Positions 8,475 through 17,367 are shown, counted from the first letter of the stretch. The stretch is 64,000 nt of DNA from CAZQGO01 sp964593065 (GCA_964593065.1 CAZQGO010000003.1:87244-151243); one strand, 5' to 3'. Numbers and translations are program-made. The notes: generated by a model not told the origin, from the sequence alone.

Positions 8475-10559
8475 CTACCTCCTTTCCATGGCGGCCAGGG
8501 GCGTGCCCGGAGCCGTTTCCGGTTGCTGGGCGGGATTTTCCCCGGCCAAGGCCCCGGCTTCGGCGGCCGCCTCTTCCTTTTGATGCGGACAGTGATGGTG
8601 CTCGCCCCGGATGTATCCGTGTACGGGGCAGATGGAAAAGGTCGGGGTGATGGTGAAATACGGCAAGTGGTAATTCTCCGCGATCCGGCGCACGAGATTG
8701 CGGCAGGCCGTCGGATCCACGATGCTTTCTCCCAGGAACAGGTGCAGGACCGTGCCGCCGGTGTACAGAATCTGGAGTGCGTCCTGGTTCTCCAGGGCTT
8801 CGAAGATGTCCCGCGTGGCGTTGACCGGCAATTGGGTGGAATTGGTGTAGTAGGGTTCCTCCTGGCCCGAGGTGAGGATATCCGGGAAGTCCTGTTTGTC
8901 TTTGCGGGCGAAGCGGTAGGCCGTGCCTTCGCCCGGGGTCGCCTCCAGGTTGTACAGTTCCCCGTCCTCTTCCTGGTATTCCTGCAGGCGCTGCCGCATG
9001 CTCTCCAGCGTCCGGATGGCGAAATCCCGGCCCTCGGCGGTGTCGATGCCCTTGCCGATCAGGTTCAAGGACGCCTCGTGCATGCCGTTGAGCCCGATGG
9101 TGGAAAAATGGTTGGCCCAGTACTGGCCGGTGCGCTGCTTGACGGAGGACAGGTAGAACTTGGAATAGGGATAGAGATTTTTTTCCGTGTACCGCTCCAG
9201 CATTTTGCGTTTGACCTGCAGGCTTTCCCGCGCGACATCCATGAGATTCAGCACCCGGGTGAAAAATTCCGCTTCCGACCGGGACAGATAGGCCGTGCGC
9301 GGCAGGTTCAGGGTGACCACGCCCAGGCTGCCGGTCAGGGGGTTGGCGCCGAACAACCCGCCGCCGCGCTTGCGCAACTCGCGGTTGTCCAGGCGCAGGC
9401 GGCAGCACATGGAGCGCGCATCCTCGGGCTGCATGTCGCTGTTGATGAAATTGGCGAAGTACGGGATCCCGTACTTGCCCGTCATGGTGAAGATGTCCCG
9501 CGCCACCGGGGCGTCCCAGTCGAAATCCCGCGTCACGTTGTAGGTGGGAATGGGGAAGGTGAAAATACGCCCGTGGGCGTCCCCGCGCATCATCACTTCG
9601 CAAAACGCCCGGTTGAGCAGGTCCATTTCCGCCTGAAACTCCCCGTAGGTCCGCTCCTGGATTTCGCCGCCGATGATGACCGGCTCGTCCCGCAGCGTGC
9701 TCGGCACATGCAGGTCCATGGTGATGTTGGTGAAGGGGGTCTGAAATCCCACCCGGGTCGGCACGTTGACGTTGAAGATGAACTCCTGCATGCTCTGCAG
9801 CACGTCGCCGTACTCCAGGCCGTCGTAGGCGATGAAGGGCGCCAGGTAGGTGTCGAAATTGGAGAACGCCTGGGCGCCGGCCGCCTCCCCCTGGAGCGTA
9901 AAGAAAAAGTTGCAGACCTGTCCCAGCGCCGTACGGAAATGCTTGGCCGGCCCGCTCTCCGTTTTGCCGTACGCTCCCTGCAGGCCTTTCAGCAGGAGGT
10001 CCCGCAGGTCCCAGCCGCAGCAGTACCCGGACAGGGAGCCCAAGTCGTGGATGTGCAGGTCGCCGCTTAAATGGGCCCGGCGCACCTTGTCCGAATAGAT
10101 CTCGTCCAGCCAGTACCGGGAAACCAGGATGGAGGTGATGTGATTGTTCAGTCCCTGCAGCGAATAGCTCATGTTCGAGTTTTCGTTGATGCGCCAGTCG
10201 TTCAGATTCAGATAGTTGTTGATCAGTTCGTGGGCCGAGGAGAAGAGTTCGCGCGTTTCCCGCAGCTTGGTATGCTGGGCCCGGTACAGGATGTACTGCT
10301 TGGCCGCATCCTTGTAGCCCTCGTCCATGAGGGTCGTTTCCACCACGTCCTGGACGTTTTCCACGGTCGGGACCTGTCCGGGCTTGTAAAAGGCGCGGAG
10401 GATGTTGTATACGCGGCGGGCCACTTTCTGGGCTTGTTCCAGGTCATGCTGGCCCACGGCCGAAAGGGCGCGGAAAACGGCGTTTACGATCTTGTGTTCG
10501 TCAAAGGGAACGAGGCGCCCGTCCCTTTTACGAATCTGCTGAATACTCTGTTGCTCCAT
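8475..10559 (-). CDS. nrdD: Anaerobic ribonucleoside-triphosphate reductase, large part (lacks C-terminal radical domain)
   Basis: 694 aa class III RNR reducing NTPs to dNTPs. Residues about 6-95 are an ATP-cone (IRKRDGRLVPFDEHKIVNAV), and the catalytic ten-stranded barrel follows, with YCCGWDLRDLL near residue 180 and SMCCRLRLDN near 380. The chain continues to the first zinc-site segment CPVHGYIRGEHHHCPH and then ends in a Glu/Ala/Pro-rich tail with no RVVGY motif. That motif is encoded by the next small gene. Start ATG 10559 places the ATP-cone at the family N-terminus; an upstream in-frame ATG is less likely. The promoter and an NrdR box lie just upstream. Confidence 0.93.
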   Translation of the reverse strand: MEQQSIQQIRKRDGRLVPFDEHKIVNAVFRALSAVGQHDLEQAQKVARRVYNILRAFYKPGQVPTVENVQDVVETTLMDEGYKDAAKQYILYRAQHTKLRETRELFSSAHELINNYLNLNDWRINENSNMSYSLQGLNNHITSILVSRYWLDEIYSDKVRRAHLSGDLHIHDLGSLSGYCCGWDLRDLLLKGLQGAYGKTESGPAKHFRTALGQVCNFFFTLQGEAAGAQAFSNFDTYLAPFIAYDGLEYGDVLQSMQEFIFNVNVPTRVGFQTPFTNITMDLHVPSTLRDEPVIIGGEIQERTYGEFQAEMDLLNRAFCEVMMRGDAHGRIFTFPIPTYNVTRDFDWDAPVARDIFTMTGKYGIPYFANFINSDMQPEDARSMCCRLRLDNRELRKRGGGLFGANPLTGSLGVVTLNLPRTAYLSRSEAEFFTRVLNLMDVARESLQVKRKMLERYTEKNLYPYSKFYLSSVKQRTGQYWANHFSTIGLNGMHEASLNLIGKGIDTAEGRDFAIRTLESMRQRLQEYQEEDGELYNLEATPGEGTAYRFARKDKQDFPDILTSGQEEPYYTNSTQLPVNATRDIFEALENQDALQILYTGGTVLHLFLGESIVDPTACRNLVRRIAENYHLPYFTITPTFSICPVHGYIRGEHHHCPHQKEEAAAEAGALAGENPAQQPETAPGTPLAAMERR

Positions 10560-10591
10560 GAGGACCCACCGCCTTGCCAAAATCGGGAAAA

Positions 10592-10607
10592 TCACAATAT
10601 CTTGTGT
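10592..10607. promoter_or_regulatory. NrdR box (near-consensus) of the anaerobic RNR operon
   Basis: TCACAATATCTTGTGT closely matches the palindromic NrdR consensus (acaCwAtATaTwGtgt), differing mainly at outer positions. It sits just downstream of the predicted transcription start of nrdD, so the ATP/dATP-sensing repressor NrdR would block initiation. Confidence 0.75.
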
Positions 10608-10614
10608 GTGTCAT

Positions 10615-10643
10615 AATTTATAGCAACTAGATGTTGCTGTCAA
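10615..10643 (-). promoter_or_regulatory. Promoter of nrdD operon
   Basis: Minus strand TTGACA at 10643-10638. The -10 is either TAAATT (10620-10615, 17-bp spacer) or TATAAA (10622-10617, 15-bp spacer). A/T tracts at about 10650-10690 directly upstream resemble an UP element. Confidence 0.7.
10622..10638. promoter_or_regulatory. Second, imperfect NrdR-box-like dyad
   Basis: AGCAAC-TAGAT-GTTGCT is a perfect 6-bp inverted repeat filling the -35/-10 spacer of the nrdD promoter. Its centre lies about 32 bp from that of the near-consensus box, the usual phasing of paired NrdR boxes, although its core departs from consensus. Confidence 0.5.
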
Positions 10644-10880
10644 GAGTCCAAAAAAAAATATTTTTCAGCCTATTTTTCAAGCTTTTTTAGGGACGTTGTT
10701 CCGCACCCCGGCTTTTCAATCCCGCAGTCGATCCGGCGTGAAGGGGGGATAATACCGCGACGGGCGGATGAAGTCCAGGATTTTATTGCGAGTCGAACCC
10801 GAAGCCTGTCAAGTGGTTACAGGATGTGCAAGCCGGGACCGCGATGGCCGCGACGGTCCCGGGCTGGCCTGGTGCGCCAC
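10644..10880. other. Intergenic stretch upstream of nrdD
   Basis: Contains A/T-rich tracts (about 10650-10690) that could act as an UP element and may include the 3' terminator of the bactofilin-like gene. I see no coding sequence or RNA gene here. Confidence 0.4.
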
Positions 10881-12185
10881 CTACGTCCGCTGGGTTTTGG
10901 CGGGACCTGTGCGCCGTGTATTTTTTCGCTTGCGGGGGGTTCCGGTTTGGGTCTCCGCAGGGGCCGCCGGTTGCGTGGGGCCGCCCCCGGTTGCGGCCGA
11001 GGCCGCGGGCAAGGCGTCGCGCGGCACCGGGCGCCCGAGCAGCCAAAATGCGCCCAGACCGACGATGACGGCCAGGATGTCGAGCAGCCGCCCCAGGATC
11101 GGAATGAAGGTCAGCACGGAAAACAAGGTGAATCCGAGTGCGAAGCTCAAAACGCGCTGGTTTTCCGGATGGATGCGGAGGACCCGGACACCCACCAAAT
11201 AGCCGACCCCGAGCCGGGCGATTTGCGCGGCGAGAAAAGCCAGGACCGCCAGCATCAAGGCCAGGGGGATGCCCACCAGGGATAGAAGCAGCAGGATGGC
11301 CGTGACCGGAATCAGAATCAGGGTCAGCAGCCCCCAGCCCAGGCTCGGCCAGGGATGCTCGGCGATGACCAGGGCATAGTGCCGGCTGGCAGGAGGAAAC
11401 AGCCATACCAGCAGGCAACCCACGCCCAGGAGGAGCAGGAATCCCGTCAGGCGAAAAAGGATCAGCCCGGTGAAAAAAGCCCAAGGAATCCAGGGGAGAC
11501 GGCTGGACGCCGACTCCGCCTTTTTTCGGGTCGTGCGTTGCCACTGCAGGGCGCCGCTCACCTTGGCCTGCGGATCGCGTGCCCAGGGTCTGGTCCCGTA
11601 GTAGGTCAGGGAACCTTGGATGTCGGCCTGCGGGCCGAGTTGCAAGCGATCCGCGTGCACGGCCACATCACCGGCGATCGAACCGTTGATGGTCACCTCG
11701 TTGCCGGCCAGCTGGCAGGGACCCAGCACCCGTCCCTGGAAATTAAGCCTCCGCGCCGCGGCCGTCAGGCCGGCCCCAACCACGGTCTGGGGGCCGATGT
11801 GAAGATCCCGGGCGGCCAGCAGGGCGCTCTCCTGCACGGTGGACTCGAGACTGAGGTTTTCGCCCAAAGCCCGGAGATCCCCGCCGACCGGGCCTTCCAC
11901 ATTCACGTGTTGCCCAATCACGGCGAGGTCCTGCAGGACCCGGCCGCGCACTTCGACCCAGCGTCCGGCCAGAAAGGCATCTTGTTCCACCGTGCCTTCC
12001 AGGAGGATTCTTTCCCCGGCCGCGTACCAGTCGTCGGTGAGCGCCTGTTCCGGTCCCAGGATTACCGTTTTCCCCGAGGCCCACTGTCCCGCCTGGGCCG
12101 CTTTCGAACCCGCCCCAGCCGCGAGACAGGCCAGGCACAGGCCCGCCAGGATCTTCCAGCTCACAGCCTGCTTCCGGAATCTCAT
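10881..12185 (-). CDS. Bactofilin-like polymer-forming domain fused to membrane domain
   Basis: 434 aa. A signal-like N-terminus (residues 12-32) is followed by about 170 residues of right-handed beta-helix-like repeats (GTVEQDAFLAGRWVEVRG, VQESALLAARDLHIGP) of the polymer-forming cytoskeletal/bactofilin type. Then come four hydrophobic helices (about 245-400) and a basic Arg/Lys/Thr-rich tail. Similar proteins are annotated as polymer-forming membrane proteins of unknown role, possibly scaffolding the envelope. SD GGGGAGGG precedes ATG 12185. Repeat copy A ends 20 nt upstream, so its leader carries that element; no promoter is seen between it and DUF4340, so it probably belongs to the Gld-type operon. 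Confidence 0.75.
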   Translation of the reverse strand: MRFRKQAVSWKILAGLCLACLAAGAGSKAAQAGQWASGKTVILGPEQALTDDWYAAGERILLEGTVEQDAFLAGRWVEVRGRVLQDLAVIGQHVNVEGPVGGDLRALGENLSLESTVQESALLAARDLHIGPQTVVGAGLTAAARRLNFQGRVLGPCQLAGNEVTINGSIAGDVAVHADRLQLGPQADIQGSLTYYGTRPWARDPQAKVSGALQWQRTTRKKAESASSRLPWIPWAFFTGLILFRLTGFLLLLGVGCLLVWLFPPASRHYALVIAEHPWPSLGWGLLTLILIPVTAILLLLSLVGIPLALMLAVLAFLAAQIARLGVGYLVGVRVLRIHPENQRVLSFALGFTLFSVLTFIPILGRLLDILAVIVGLGAFWLLGRPVPRDALPAASAATGGGPTQPAAPAETQTGTPRKRKNTRRTGPAKTQRT

Positions 12186-12205
12186 GCTTCCCTCCCCTGG
12201 GGCGT

Positions 12206-12476
12206 AGGAGCCTTCAGGGGAACCACCCCGACCGGATGGGGAATCGTATGGGACTCCCTTCGGTCGCAGGTTCCCCAGCCGCTGTCGCTTCGCTCCTCAG
12301 AGGGGTGCCCCCCTCTGACGCTCGCGGCGCTCGCTGTTTCCCCCAATCGTCAGGGGATGCTCCCCTGACTACCCCTGGATCCTTTCAGGATCCTCGCCGA
12401 TGCGTCCTGCTTTACTTCCTACTTCCGTCGGGGGCTTCACCGCCCCCGGACCCTAAGCCTCATCATCTGGATGAGG
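12206..12476 (+). repeat. Hairpin-array repeat, copy A (long form, 271 bp)
   Basis: From AGGAGCC to GATGAGG. Hairpins in order: AGGGGAACC/GGTTCCCC enclosing CCCC..GGGG and GACCG/CGGTC; GAGGGG/CCCCTC; TCAGGGG/CCCCTGA; GGATCC/GGATCC; CGGGGGC/GCCCCCG; CCTCATC/GATGAGG. It differs from copy B (17097-17367) at only two positions. It ends 20 nt from the start codon of the bactofilin-like gene. Short open frames inside it are structural by-products. Confidence 0.92.
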
Positions 12477-12522
12477 CGAAAGATTTTCCCGGCCTGCGAA
12501 CGGTCTGGGACGACCTGGATGC

Positions 12523-13485
12523 CTAGCGCAGGTCCGCAAATTTCTTCAGGATATTCTTGCCCTGATAGTCTGCGATTTCATAGACCGTGTCCCCGCCGCC
12601 GGTCCGGACCTGGTAGCGGGCGCCGGTTTTATCGTAGGCCAGGAATTCCAGGCGATAGGTTTTTTCGGGCGTCGTGAATTCCACCACCGCCAGCGGCGCC
12701 TGGGTAAGCACGGGTTTTTCATCCCGGATTCCCTGCGCGCTCAGGCGGGAAAGGGTGCTCAAAATTTGGTTGACCTTGATTTCATTGGGTTCCTGGGCAT
12801 GTCCCTCGGCTTTCCAAACCATGCGCTTGGGCTGCGGCGGCGGAGTAACGCCCTGGGCCGTCCCGGCGGGGACGGGCACCGGGATTTCGGCTTTCTTCAG
12901 CACCAGGGCTTGCCGCCCCTGGGTAATCTTCACCTCTTGGACGGCATCGGGCGATACGTCGAAGATCTGGAGCGACCGCCAGTGCGCGGCGGGCTGATCC
13001 ACGACCTGGGGAAAATCTCCCAGAACCTGGTAGATGTTGCGCCCGCCGGGCACAAGCACGAACGTATGCGTATGGCCCTGGTTCGAAGCGCCCAGAGTCA
13101 ATTCCAATTTCCGGTCCTGGCTGCCGCGGACCACCAGGCTCACGGCCGTAGCGCTGTTGAGGCCGTAATCGGCTCGCCGGTCCGTGCCTTCCGCGATCAG
13201 GTCCGTGATCCGCGCCGAGGCCAGCAGGCGCTGCAACGTGTCCAATTTGCGCTTGTCCGCCGGAAAGGCGAAGGGTTCCAGGATTTTCCAGTCGGACCCT
13301 TCCCGGGCCAGGATCAGGCGCTCACCGGGGCGGGTGATCTCGATGCGCTGCATGTCCGCTGGTTCGATTTTCGTCACGCCCGGCAATTTGAGGGTCGTCC
13401 GGCCGCGGTTGCCGCCCTGGGTGATGAGGACGTACGCCAGCAAGGCGGCGAAAACGGCGATGGCCACGATCACGTTCTTGCGCAT
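12523..13485 (-). CDS. DUF4340-domain protein of Gld-type ABC cluster
   Basis: 320 aa. One N-terminal membrane anchor (residues 4-22, VIVAIAVFAALLAYVLITQ) and a large extracytoplasmic beta-rich region with DUF4340 features (TLKLPGVTKIEPADMQRIEI; DWKILEPFAFPADKRKLDTL). DUF4340 proteins habitually follow GldF/GldG-like permease/auxiliary genes, as here, and are presumed periplasmic partners of that transporter. 52 nt separate it from the GldG-like gene. Confidence 0.88.
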   Translation of the reverse strand: MRKNVIVAIAVFAALLAYVLITQGGNRGRTTLKLPGVTKIEPADMQRIEITRPGERLILAREGSDWKILEPFAFPADKRKLDTLQRLLASARITDLIAEGTDRRADYGLNSATAVSLVVRGSQDRKLELTLGASNQGHTHTFVLVPGGRNIYQVLGDFPQVVDQPAAHWRSLQIFDVSPDAVQEVKITQGRQALVLKKAEIPVPVPAGTAQGVTPPPQPKRMVWKAEGHAQEPNEIKVNQILSTLSRLSAQGIRDEKPVLTQAPLAVVEFTTPEKTYRLEFLAYDKTGARYQVRTGGGDTVYEIADYQGKNILKKFADLR

Positions 13486-13537
13486 GTGCGGTTCTCTCCT
13501 TTGCGATGGAAACGGCGCGCCCGCCGGCCGGGAGGGC

Positions 13538-15160
13538 CTAGGCCCGAAACAGGGCGGTGATCGCCGAGCGCCTGCCTTCCAGGCGCCTCCACATCAACAG
13601 CCCGGCCGCGACGACCAACAACGGCAGGCCGATGAGATTGAAATATTTCACCACCTGGCGGTGGGCCTCGCTCACCTGGGTCAGCGGCGGAGCGCTGAGA
13701 CCCTTGTTGCGGATTTCGATCAGGGCCGGATCCTGGGCGACCCAATCCACCAGGTTGAGCGCGAACCGGGTGCCCTGGTCGTTCCGCTGCTCGTTGATGA
13801 ATTCGTTGGTCAGGAAATCCACGCCGCCGATGACGACCAGCCGGGCCGGCTTCGCCTCCGCGGCGAAGGGCGGCAGGGTTTCGCCCGCTTCGGCCGGAAC
13901 CGGCAGCCGGTCCGGGGAGAAGGCGCTGGGGAACTTGCCGCTGACGTCGACCGCCAGGTCGAATTGCCGCAGCTGGGCCTCATCGGGGGGCCGGATAAAC
14001 TGCGGCGACAACATGTAAAAATCCTTCTGCTCCCAGGCCCGCGGCGAGCTTTGCGCAAGAACCCGACCGGCCAGGTTGTGGCTCTTCAACACGCTTTCTT
14101 CCAGGGTCACGGCACTGACGAACGGCAGCGAATAGCTCTCCAGATTCTGGTTGATGAGGCTGTCCGGGTTCAAGGCCGTGACCAGCACGAAGGGCGGATA
14201 GGGCACGATGTTCTGCATGATGAAACCGGGCCCCCGCTGGGAGACCGCGATGCGCTGGCATTGCAGATCGTAGATCAGGTCCGGGTGGGCCTGGACTCCC
14301 CAGGCGGCCAGCAGCCGCGCGATCCCGGAATTCACGTTGTGGCCCTGCATGCTCTGCCGGGCGTCGGTTTTCACCATTTGGGCCATGACCGCCAGATTCC
14401 TGCCGGCGCGCAGGAAATGGTCCAGCCGGTACAGCTTGTCCTCCGGCAGGGTTTCGGTCGGGCCGGCCAGGAGCAGGGCATCCACCCGGTCGGGGATGGA
14501 CTCCCGCGACAGGTCCACCGGCACGACCTCGTAATTTTTCGCCAGCAGCTGGCGGAAATTTTCCAATTCGTTATAGAGGCCGGGCTCTCCGTACCCCTGG
14601 CTGATGCCCACCACCTTGGTTTTTCCCTGGACCAGCTTCTTGATCATGCTGGTCAGCTGGTATTCCAGGCCCTGGGTGTCCTGGATCAAGGGGATGATCT
14701 CGCGCCGGTCGCGATAGATCAGGGCCAGGCCCATGTAGCCGTTTTTCTGCTCGAATTTATCCTTCTCAATGGCCGTGAGCTGGATCTGGTACACGCCCAG
14801 GCTGCGGGCTTCCTGCTCCAGGCTCGGGTCGTCCGCGGGGTCGATGAACTGATAGTTGAACTTGCCCCGGGAGTAGGCCCGGTAGTCCTCCAGCAGATCG
14901 CGGAGATAGCGCGCGTTGGAATTGTACGGAGCGGGCAGATTCTTCGTGAAGAACGCCTTGACGGTGATCGGATCCTTGAGGTCCCGCATGTATTGCTTCG
15001 AGATCTTGGCCAGGGAATAGGCGTGGCTGCGGGTCAGGTCCCAGCGGAAAAAATTCCGCACTGAAATCACGTTCAGCAGCACCAGGCTGCCGACCACCAG
15101 GGCGAAGACGGTCCATTCGTTGCGGAGGCGGTCGGAAGGACGGGGGGCGGGTTGCGGCAT
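13538..15160 (-). CDS. GldG-like ABC transporter auxiliary protein
   Basis: 540 aa. N-terminal transmembrane helix (about 17-35), the GldG-type periplasmic domain (RNFFRWDLTRSHAYSLAKIS; ITVKAFFTKNLPAPYN), and a C-terminal transmembrane segment (IGLPLLVVAAGLLMWRRLEG). GldG family proteins accompany GldA/GldF in gliding Bacteroidetes, but homologues are widespread in non-gliding bacteria, where the substrate is unknown. Its start is 3 nt after the permease stop, so translation is coupled. Confidence 0.88.
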   Translation of the reverse strand: MPQPAPRPSDRLRNEWTVFALVVGSLVLLNVISVRNFFRWDLTRSHAYSLAKISKQYMRDLKDPITVKAFFTKNLPAPYNSNARYLRDLLEDYRAYSRGKFNYQFIDPADDPSLEQEARSLGVYQIQLTAIEKDKFEQKNGYMGLALIYRDRREIIPLIQDTQGLEYQLTSMIKKLVQGKTKVVGISQGYGEPGLYNELENFRQLLAKNYEVVPVDLSRESIPDRVDALLLAGPTETLPEDKLYRLDHFLRAGRNLAVMAQMVKTDARQSMQGHNVNSGIARLLAAWGVQAHPDLIYDLQCQRIAVSQRGPGFIMQNIVPYPPFVLVTALNPDSLINQNLESYSLPFVSAVTLEESVLKSHNLAGRVLAQSSPRAWEQKDFYMLSPQFIRPPDEAQLRQFDLAVDVSGKFPSAFSPDRLPVPAEAGETLPPFAAEAKPARLVVIGGVDFLTNEFINEQRNDQGTRFALNLVDWVAQDPALIEIRNKGLSAPPLTQVSEAHRQVVKYFNLIGLPLLVVAAGLLMWRRLEGRRSAITALFRA

Positions 15161-15163
15161 GGC

Positions 15164-15958
15164 CTACTTCCTCCCTTCCAGGACCAGTCGTGTTCCCAGG
15201 AAGGAGGCCACGATCAGGGTCGCGAAATACACCAGGTCCTTGCTGTCGATGACGCCGCGGGCGAAGCTGGCGAAATGGTATTCCACCCCCAGGTATTCGA
15301 AGAAGCCCACCAGGGGCGCGGGAACCAGCATCAGGATCTTGTCGCTTAAAAACAGGAGAAAGCAGACGGCAAAACCCAGGATAAACGCCACGATTTGATT
15401 GCGGGTCAGCGCCGAGGTAAACAGGCCGATGCTGAGAAATGCGCCGCCTAAAATCACCAGGCCGAGGTAGCCTCCGATGACCGGCCCCCAGTCCAAGCGC
15501 CCGAACGTCGCCAGGGTCAGGGGGTAGCTGAGCGTGATGCCCACGGTGACGGACAGGAAGGCCAGGGCGGCCAGGAACTTGCCCAGGAGCATCTGCATCT
15601 CGGTCAGGGGCAGCGTCATCAGCATTTCATACGAACCGCTCTGCATCTCCTCGGAGAGCAGGCGCATGGTGATGGCCGGCGCCAGGAACATGAGCAGCAG
15701 GGGGGCGGTCGAGAAATACGCCCTTAAGTCCAGGCTGCCGAAAAGAAAAAAGCGGCTGAAGAAAAACCAGCCGGCGAAGACCAGGTAAATCACCATGACC
15801 ACGTAAGCGATGGGAGAATAAAAGTAGGAATACAATTCCTTCTTGGCCAGGGTGGAGACGCGGCCCCAGACGAGCGCCGCCCGGTGCGCCGCGGGCGCGT
15901 CCGCTTGCGCCGCGGCCTTCGGTTCTCCGGCCCGGACGTCGGTAGTGGTTTTGACCAT
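15164..15958 (-). CDS. GldF-like ABC-2 permease
   Basis: 264 aa ABC-2 type permease with six hydrophobic helices after a 35-residue hydrophilic N-terminus. The family motif TLAKKELYSYFYSPIAYVV precedes TM1, and RLLSEEMQSGSYEMLMTLPL is the typical cytoplasmic segment. It should pair with the ATPase encoded upstream. SD AAGGAGG precedes ATG 15958, and repeat copy C ends directly at this SD. Confidence 0.9.
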   Translation of the reverse strand: MVKTTTDVRAGEPKAAAQADAPAAHRAALVWGRVSTLAKKELYSYFYSPIAYVVMVIYLVFAGWFFFSRFFLFGSLDLRAYFSTAPLLLMFLAPAITMRLLSEEMQSGSYEMLMTLPLTEMQMLLGKFLAALAFLSVTVGITLSYPLTLATFGRLDWGPVIGGYLGLVILGGAFLSIGLFTSALTRNQIVAFILGFAVCFLLFLSDKILMLVPAPLVGFFEYLGVEYHFASFARGVIDSKDLVYFATLIVASFLGTRLVLEGRK

Positions 15959-15977
15959 GGTCGTTCAAGCCTCCTTT

Positions 15978-16090
15978 AGGAACCGTCAGGGGAACCCGTG
16001 GTTCCCCTCACGCGGACGCCGATGCGTCCTGCTTTCCTGAGTCGGGGGCTTCACCGCCCCCGAAGCCTAAGCCTCATCCTCAGGATGAGG
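15978..16090 (+). repeat. Hairpin-array repeat, copy C (short form, 113 bp)
   Basis: Short form: AGGGGAACC-cgt-GGTTCCCCT-type hairpin, GGACGC-cgat-GCGTCC, CGGGGGC-ttcacc-GCCCCCG, and CCTCATCC-tca-GGATGAGG. It lies between the ATPase stop (16124) and the permease start (15958), inside the Gld-type operon. Confidence 0.9.
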
Positions 16091-16123
16091 CCGCGGGATG
16101 AAATGCCGTCTTCCCGGGTCCCG

Positions 16124-17059
16124 TCAGTTGCTGGTCAGCTGCCGGAAGATGTCCTCCAAGCTCGCCACTTCCCGCCGCATCTCGTACAGGGTCCAGCCTT
16201 CGCGACCGGCGAGGCGGAAGATCTCCGAGCGCAGGTCCTGATCCAGGGCGCTGCGCACGAGATATCCGTGAATGAGGTCGTTTTCGTCCTCGGCGCGCTC
16301 CACCGCCGTGACGCCCGGCAGGCTCTGGAGCGTGCTGAGCACCTGCTGGCCCTTGCCGTTGGCCAGCTTGAGGTAGAGCCGCGATTCCCGGCTGGCCTTG
16401 GCCTGCAGCTCGCGCGGCTGGCCGTCCGCCACAACCCGACCCTGGTGGATGATCACCACGCGGTGGCAGGTCGCCTCCACCTCGGACAGAATGTGGGAGG
16501 AAATCACCACGGTTTTTTTCTTGCCCAGGCGCTTGATGAGATCGCGGATTTCGCTGATTTGGTTGGGGTCCAGGCCGGAGGTGGGCTCGTCCAGGATCAG
16601 CACCTCGGGATCGTGGATCATGGCCTGGGCCAAGCCCACGCGCTGGCGGTTGCCCTTGGACAGTTCCCCGATTTTCTGCGCCACGGCCTGGGTCAGGCCG
16701 CAGACCTCGACCATTTCCCGCAGCCGGGATTCCACCTGGTCGGGGGGAATGTTCCGCATGCGGGCCACGTAGGCCAGGTAATCGAACACCAGCATGTCCG
16801 GATACAGGGGATTGTACTCCGGCAGGTATCCGATCAGGTCGCGGATCCGCTCGGTTTGCTCGACCACGTCCAGGCCTTTGATGTTCACGCGGCCGGCGTC
16901 CGGCCAGAGGTAGCCGGACATGATCTTCAGGGTCGTGGTCTTGCCGGCGCCGTTGGGCCCCAGCAGGCCGAGGATCTCCCCGCTGCGGACTTCCAGGCTG
17001 ATGTTCTCCAGCGCCTTCACCGGTCCATAGCTTTTGGACAAACCCTCCAGGGTAATCAC
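16124..17059 (-). CDS. GldA-like ABC transporter ATP-binding protein
   Basis: 311 aa. Walker A GPNGAGKTTT, signature LSKGNRQRVGLAQA, Walker B VLILDEPTSGLDPNQ and H-loop VVISSHILSE are all intact, followed by an about 90-residue C-terminal domain. It should power the GldF-like permease. GTG 17059 is preferred over GTG 17068 because AAAGGAGT is only about one base from the latter but ideally spaced for the former. Repeat copy B and a strong promoter lie upstream, so this is the first gene of the operon. Confidence 0.9.
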   Translation of the reverse strand: MITLEGLSKSYGPVKALENISLEVRSGEILGLLGPNGAGKTTTLKIMSGYLWPDAGRVNIKGLDVVEQTERIRDLIGYLPEYNPLYPDMLVFDYLAYVARMRNIPPDQVESRLREMVEVCGLTQAVAQKIGELSKGNRQRVGLAQAMIHDPEVLILDEPTSGLDPNQISEIRDLIKRLGKKKTVVISSHILSEVEATCHRVVIIHQGRVVADGQPRELQAKASRESRLYLKLANGKGQQVLSTLQSLPGVTAVERAEDENDLIHGYLVRSALDQDLRSEIFRLAGREGWTLYEMRREVASLEDIFRQLTSN

Positions 17060-17096
17060 GCGTTTCACTCCTTTGCGGCCGAATTGTCCGATCCAC

Positions 17097-17367
17097 AGGA
17101 GCCTTCAGGGGAACCACCCCGACCGGATGGGGAATCGTATGGGACTCCCTTCGGTCGCAGGTTCCCCAGCCGCTGTCGCTTCGCTCCTCAGAGGGGTGCC
17201 CCCCTCTGACGCTCGCGGCGCTCGCTGTTTCCCCCAATCGTCAGGGGATGCTCCCCTGACTACCCCTGGATCCTTTCAGGATCCTCGCCGATGCGTCCTG
17301 CTTTACTTCCTACTTCCGCCGGGGGCTTCACCGCCCCCGAACCCTAAGCCTCATCATCTGGATGAGG
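17097..17367 (+). repeat. Hairpin-array repeat, copy B (long form, 271 bp)
   Basis: 269 of 271 positions identical to copy A at constant offset of 4,891 bp. It occupies the interval between a strong promoter (17418-17445) and the ATPase start, so on the minus strand it is a 5' leader. Same set of hairpins as copy A. Confidence 0.92.

Noticed and set aside
12236..12526. Open frames inside repeat A (and the similar frame 17034-17540 in repeat B)
   Set aside because: They lie almost wholly in the hairpin repeat; composition and the shared repeat explain them, and no SD or protein family is seen.
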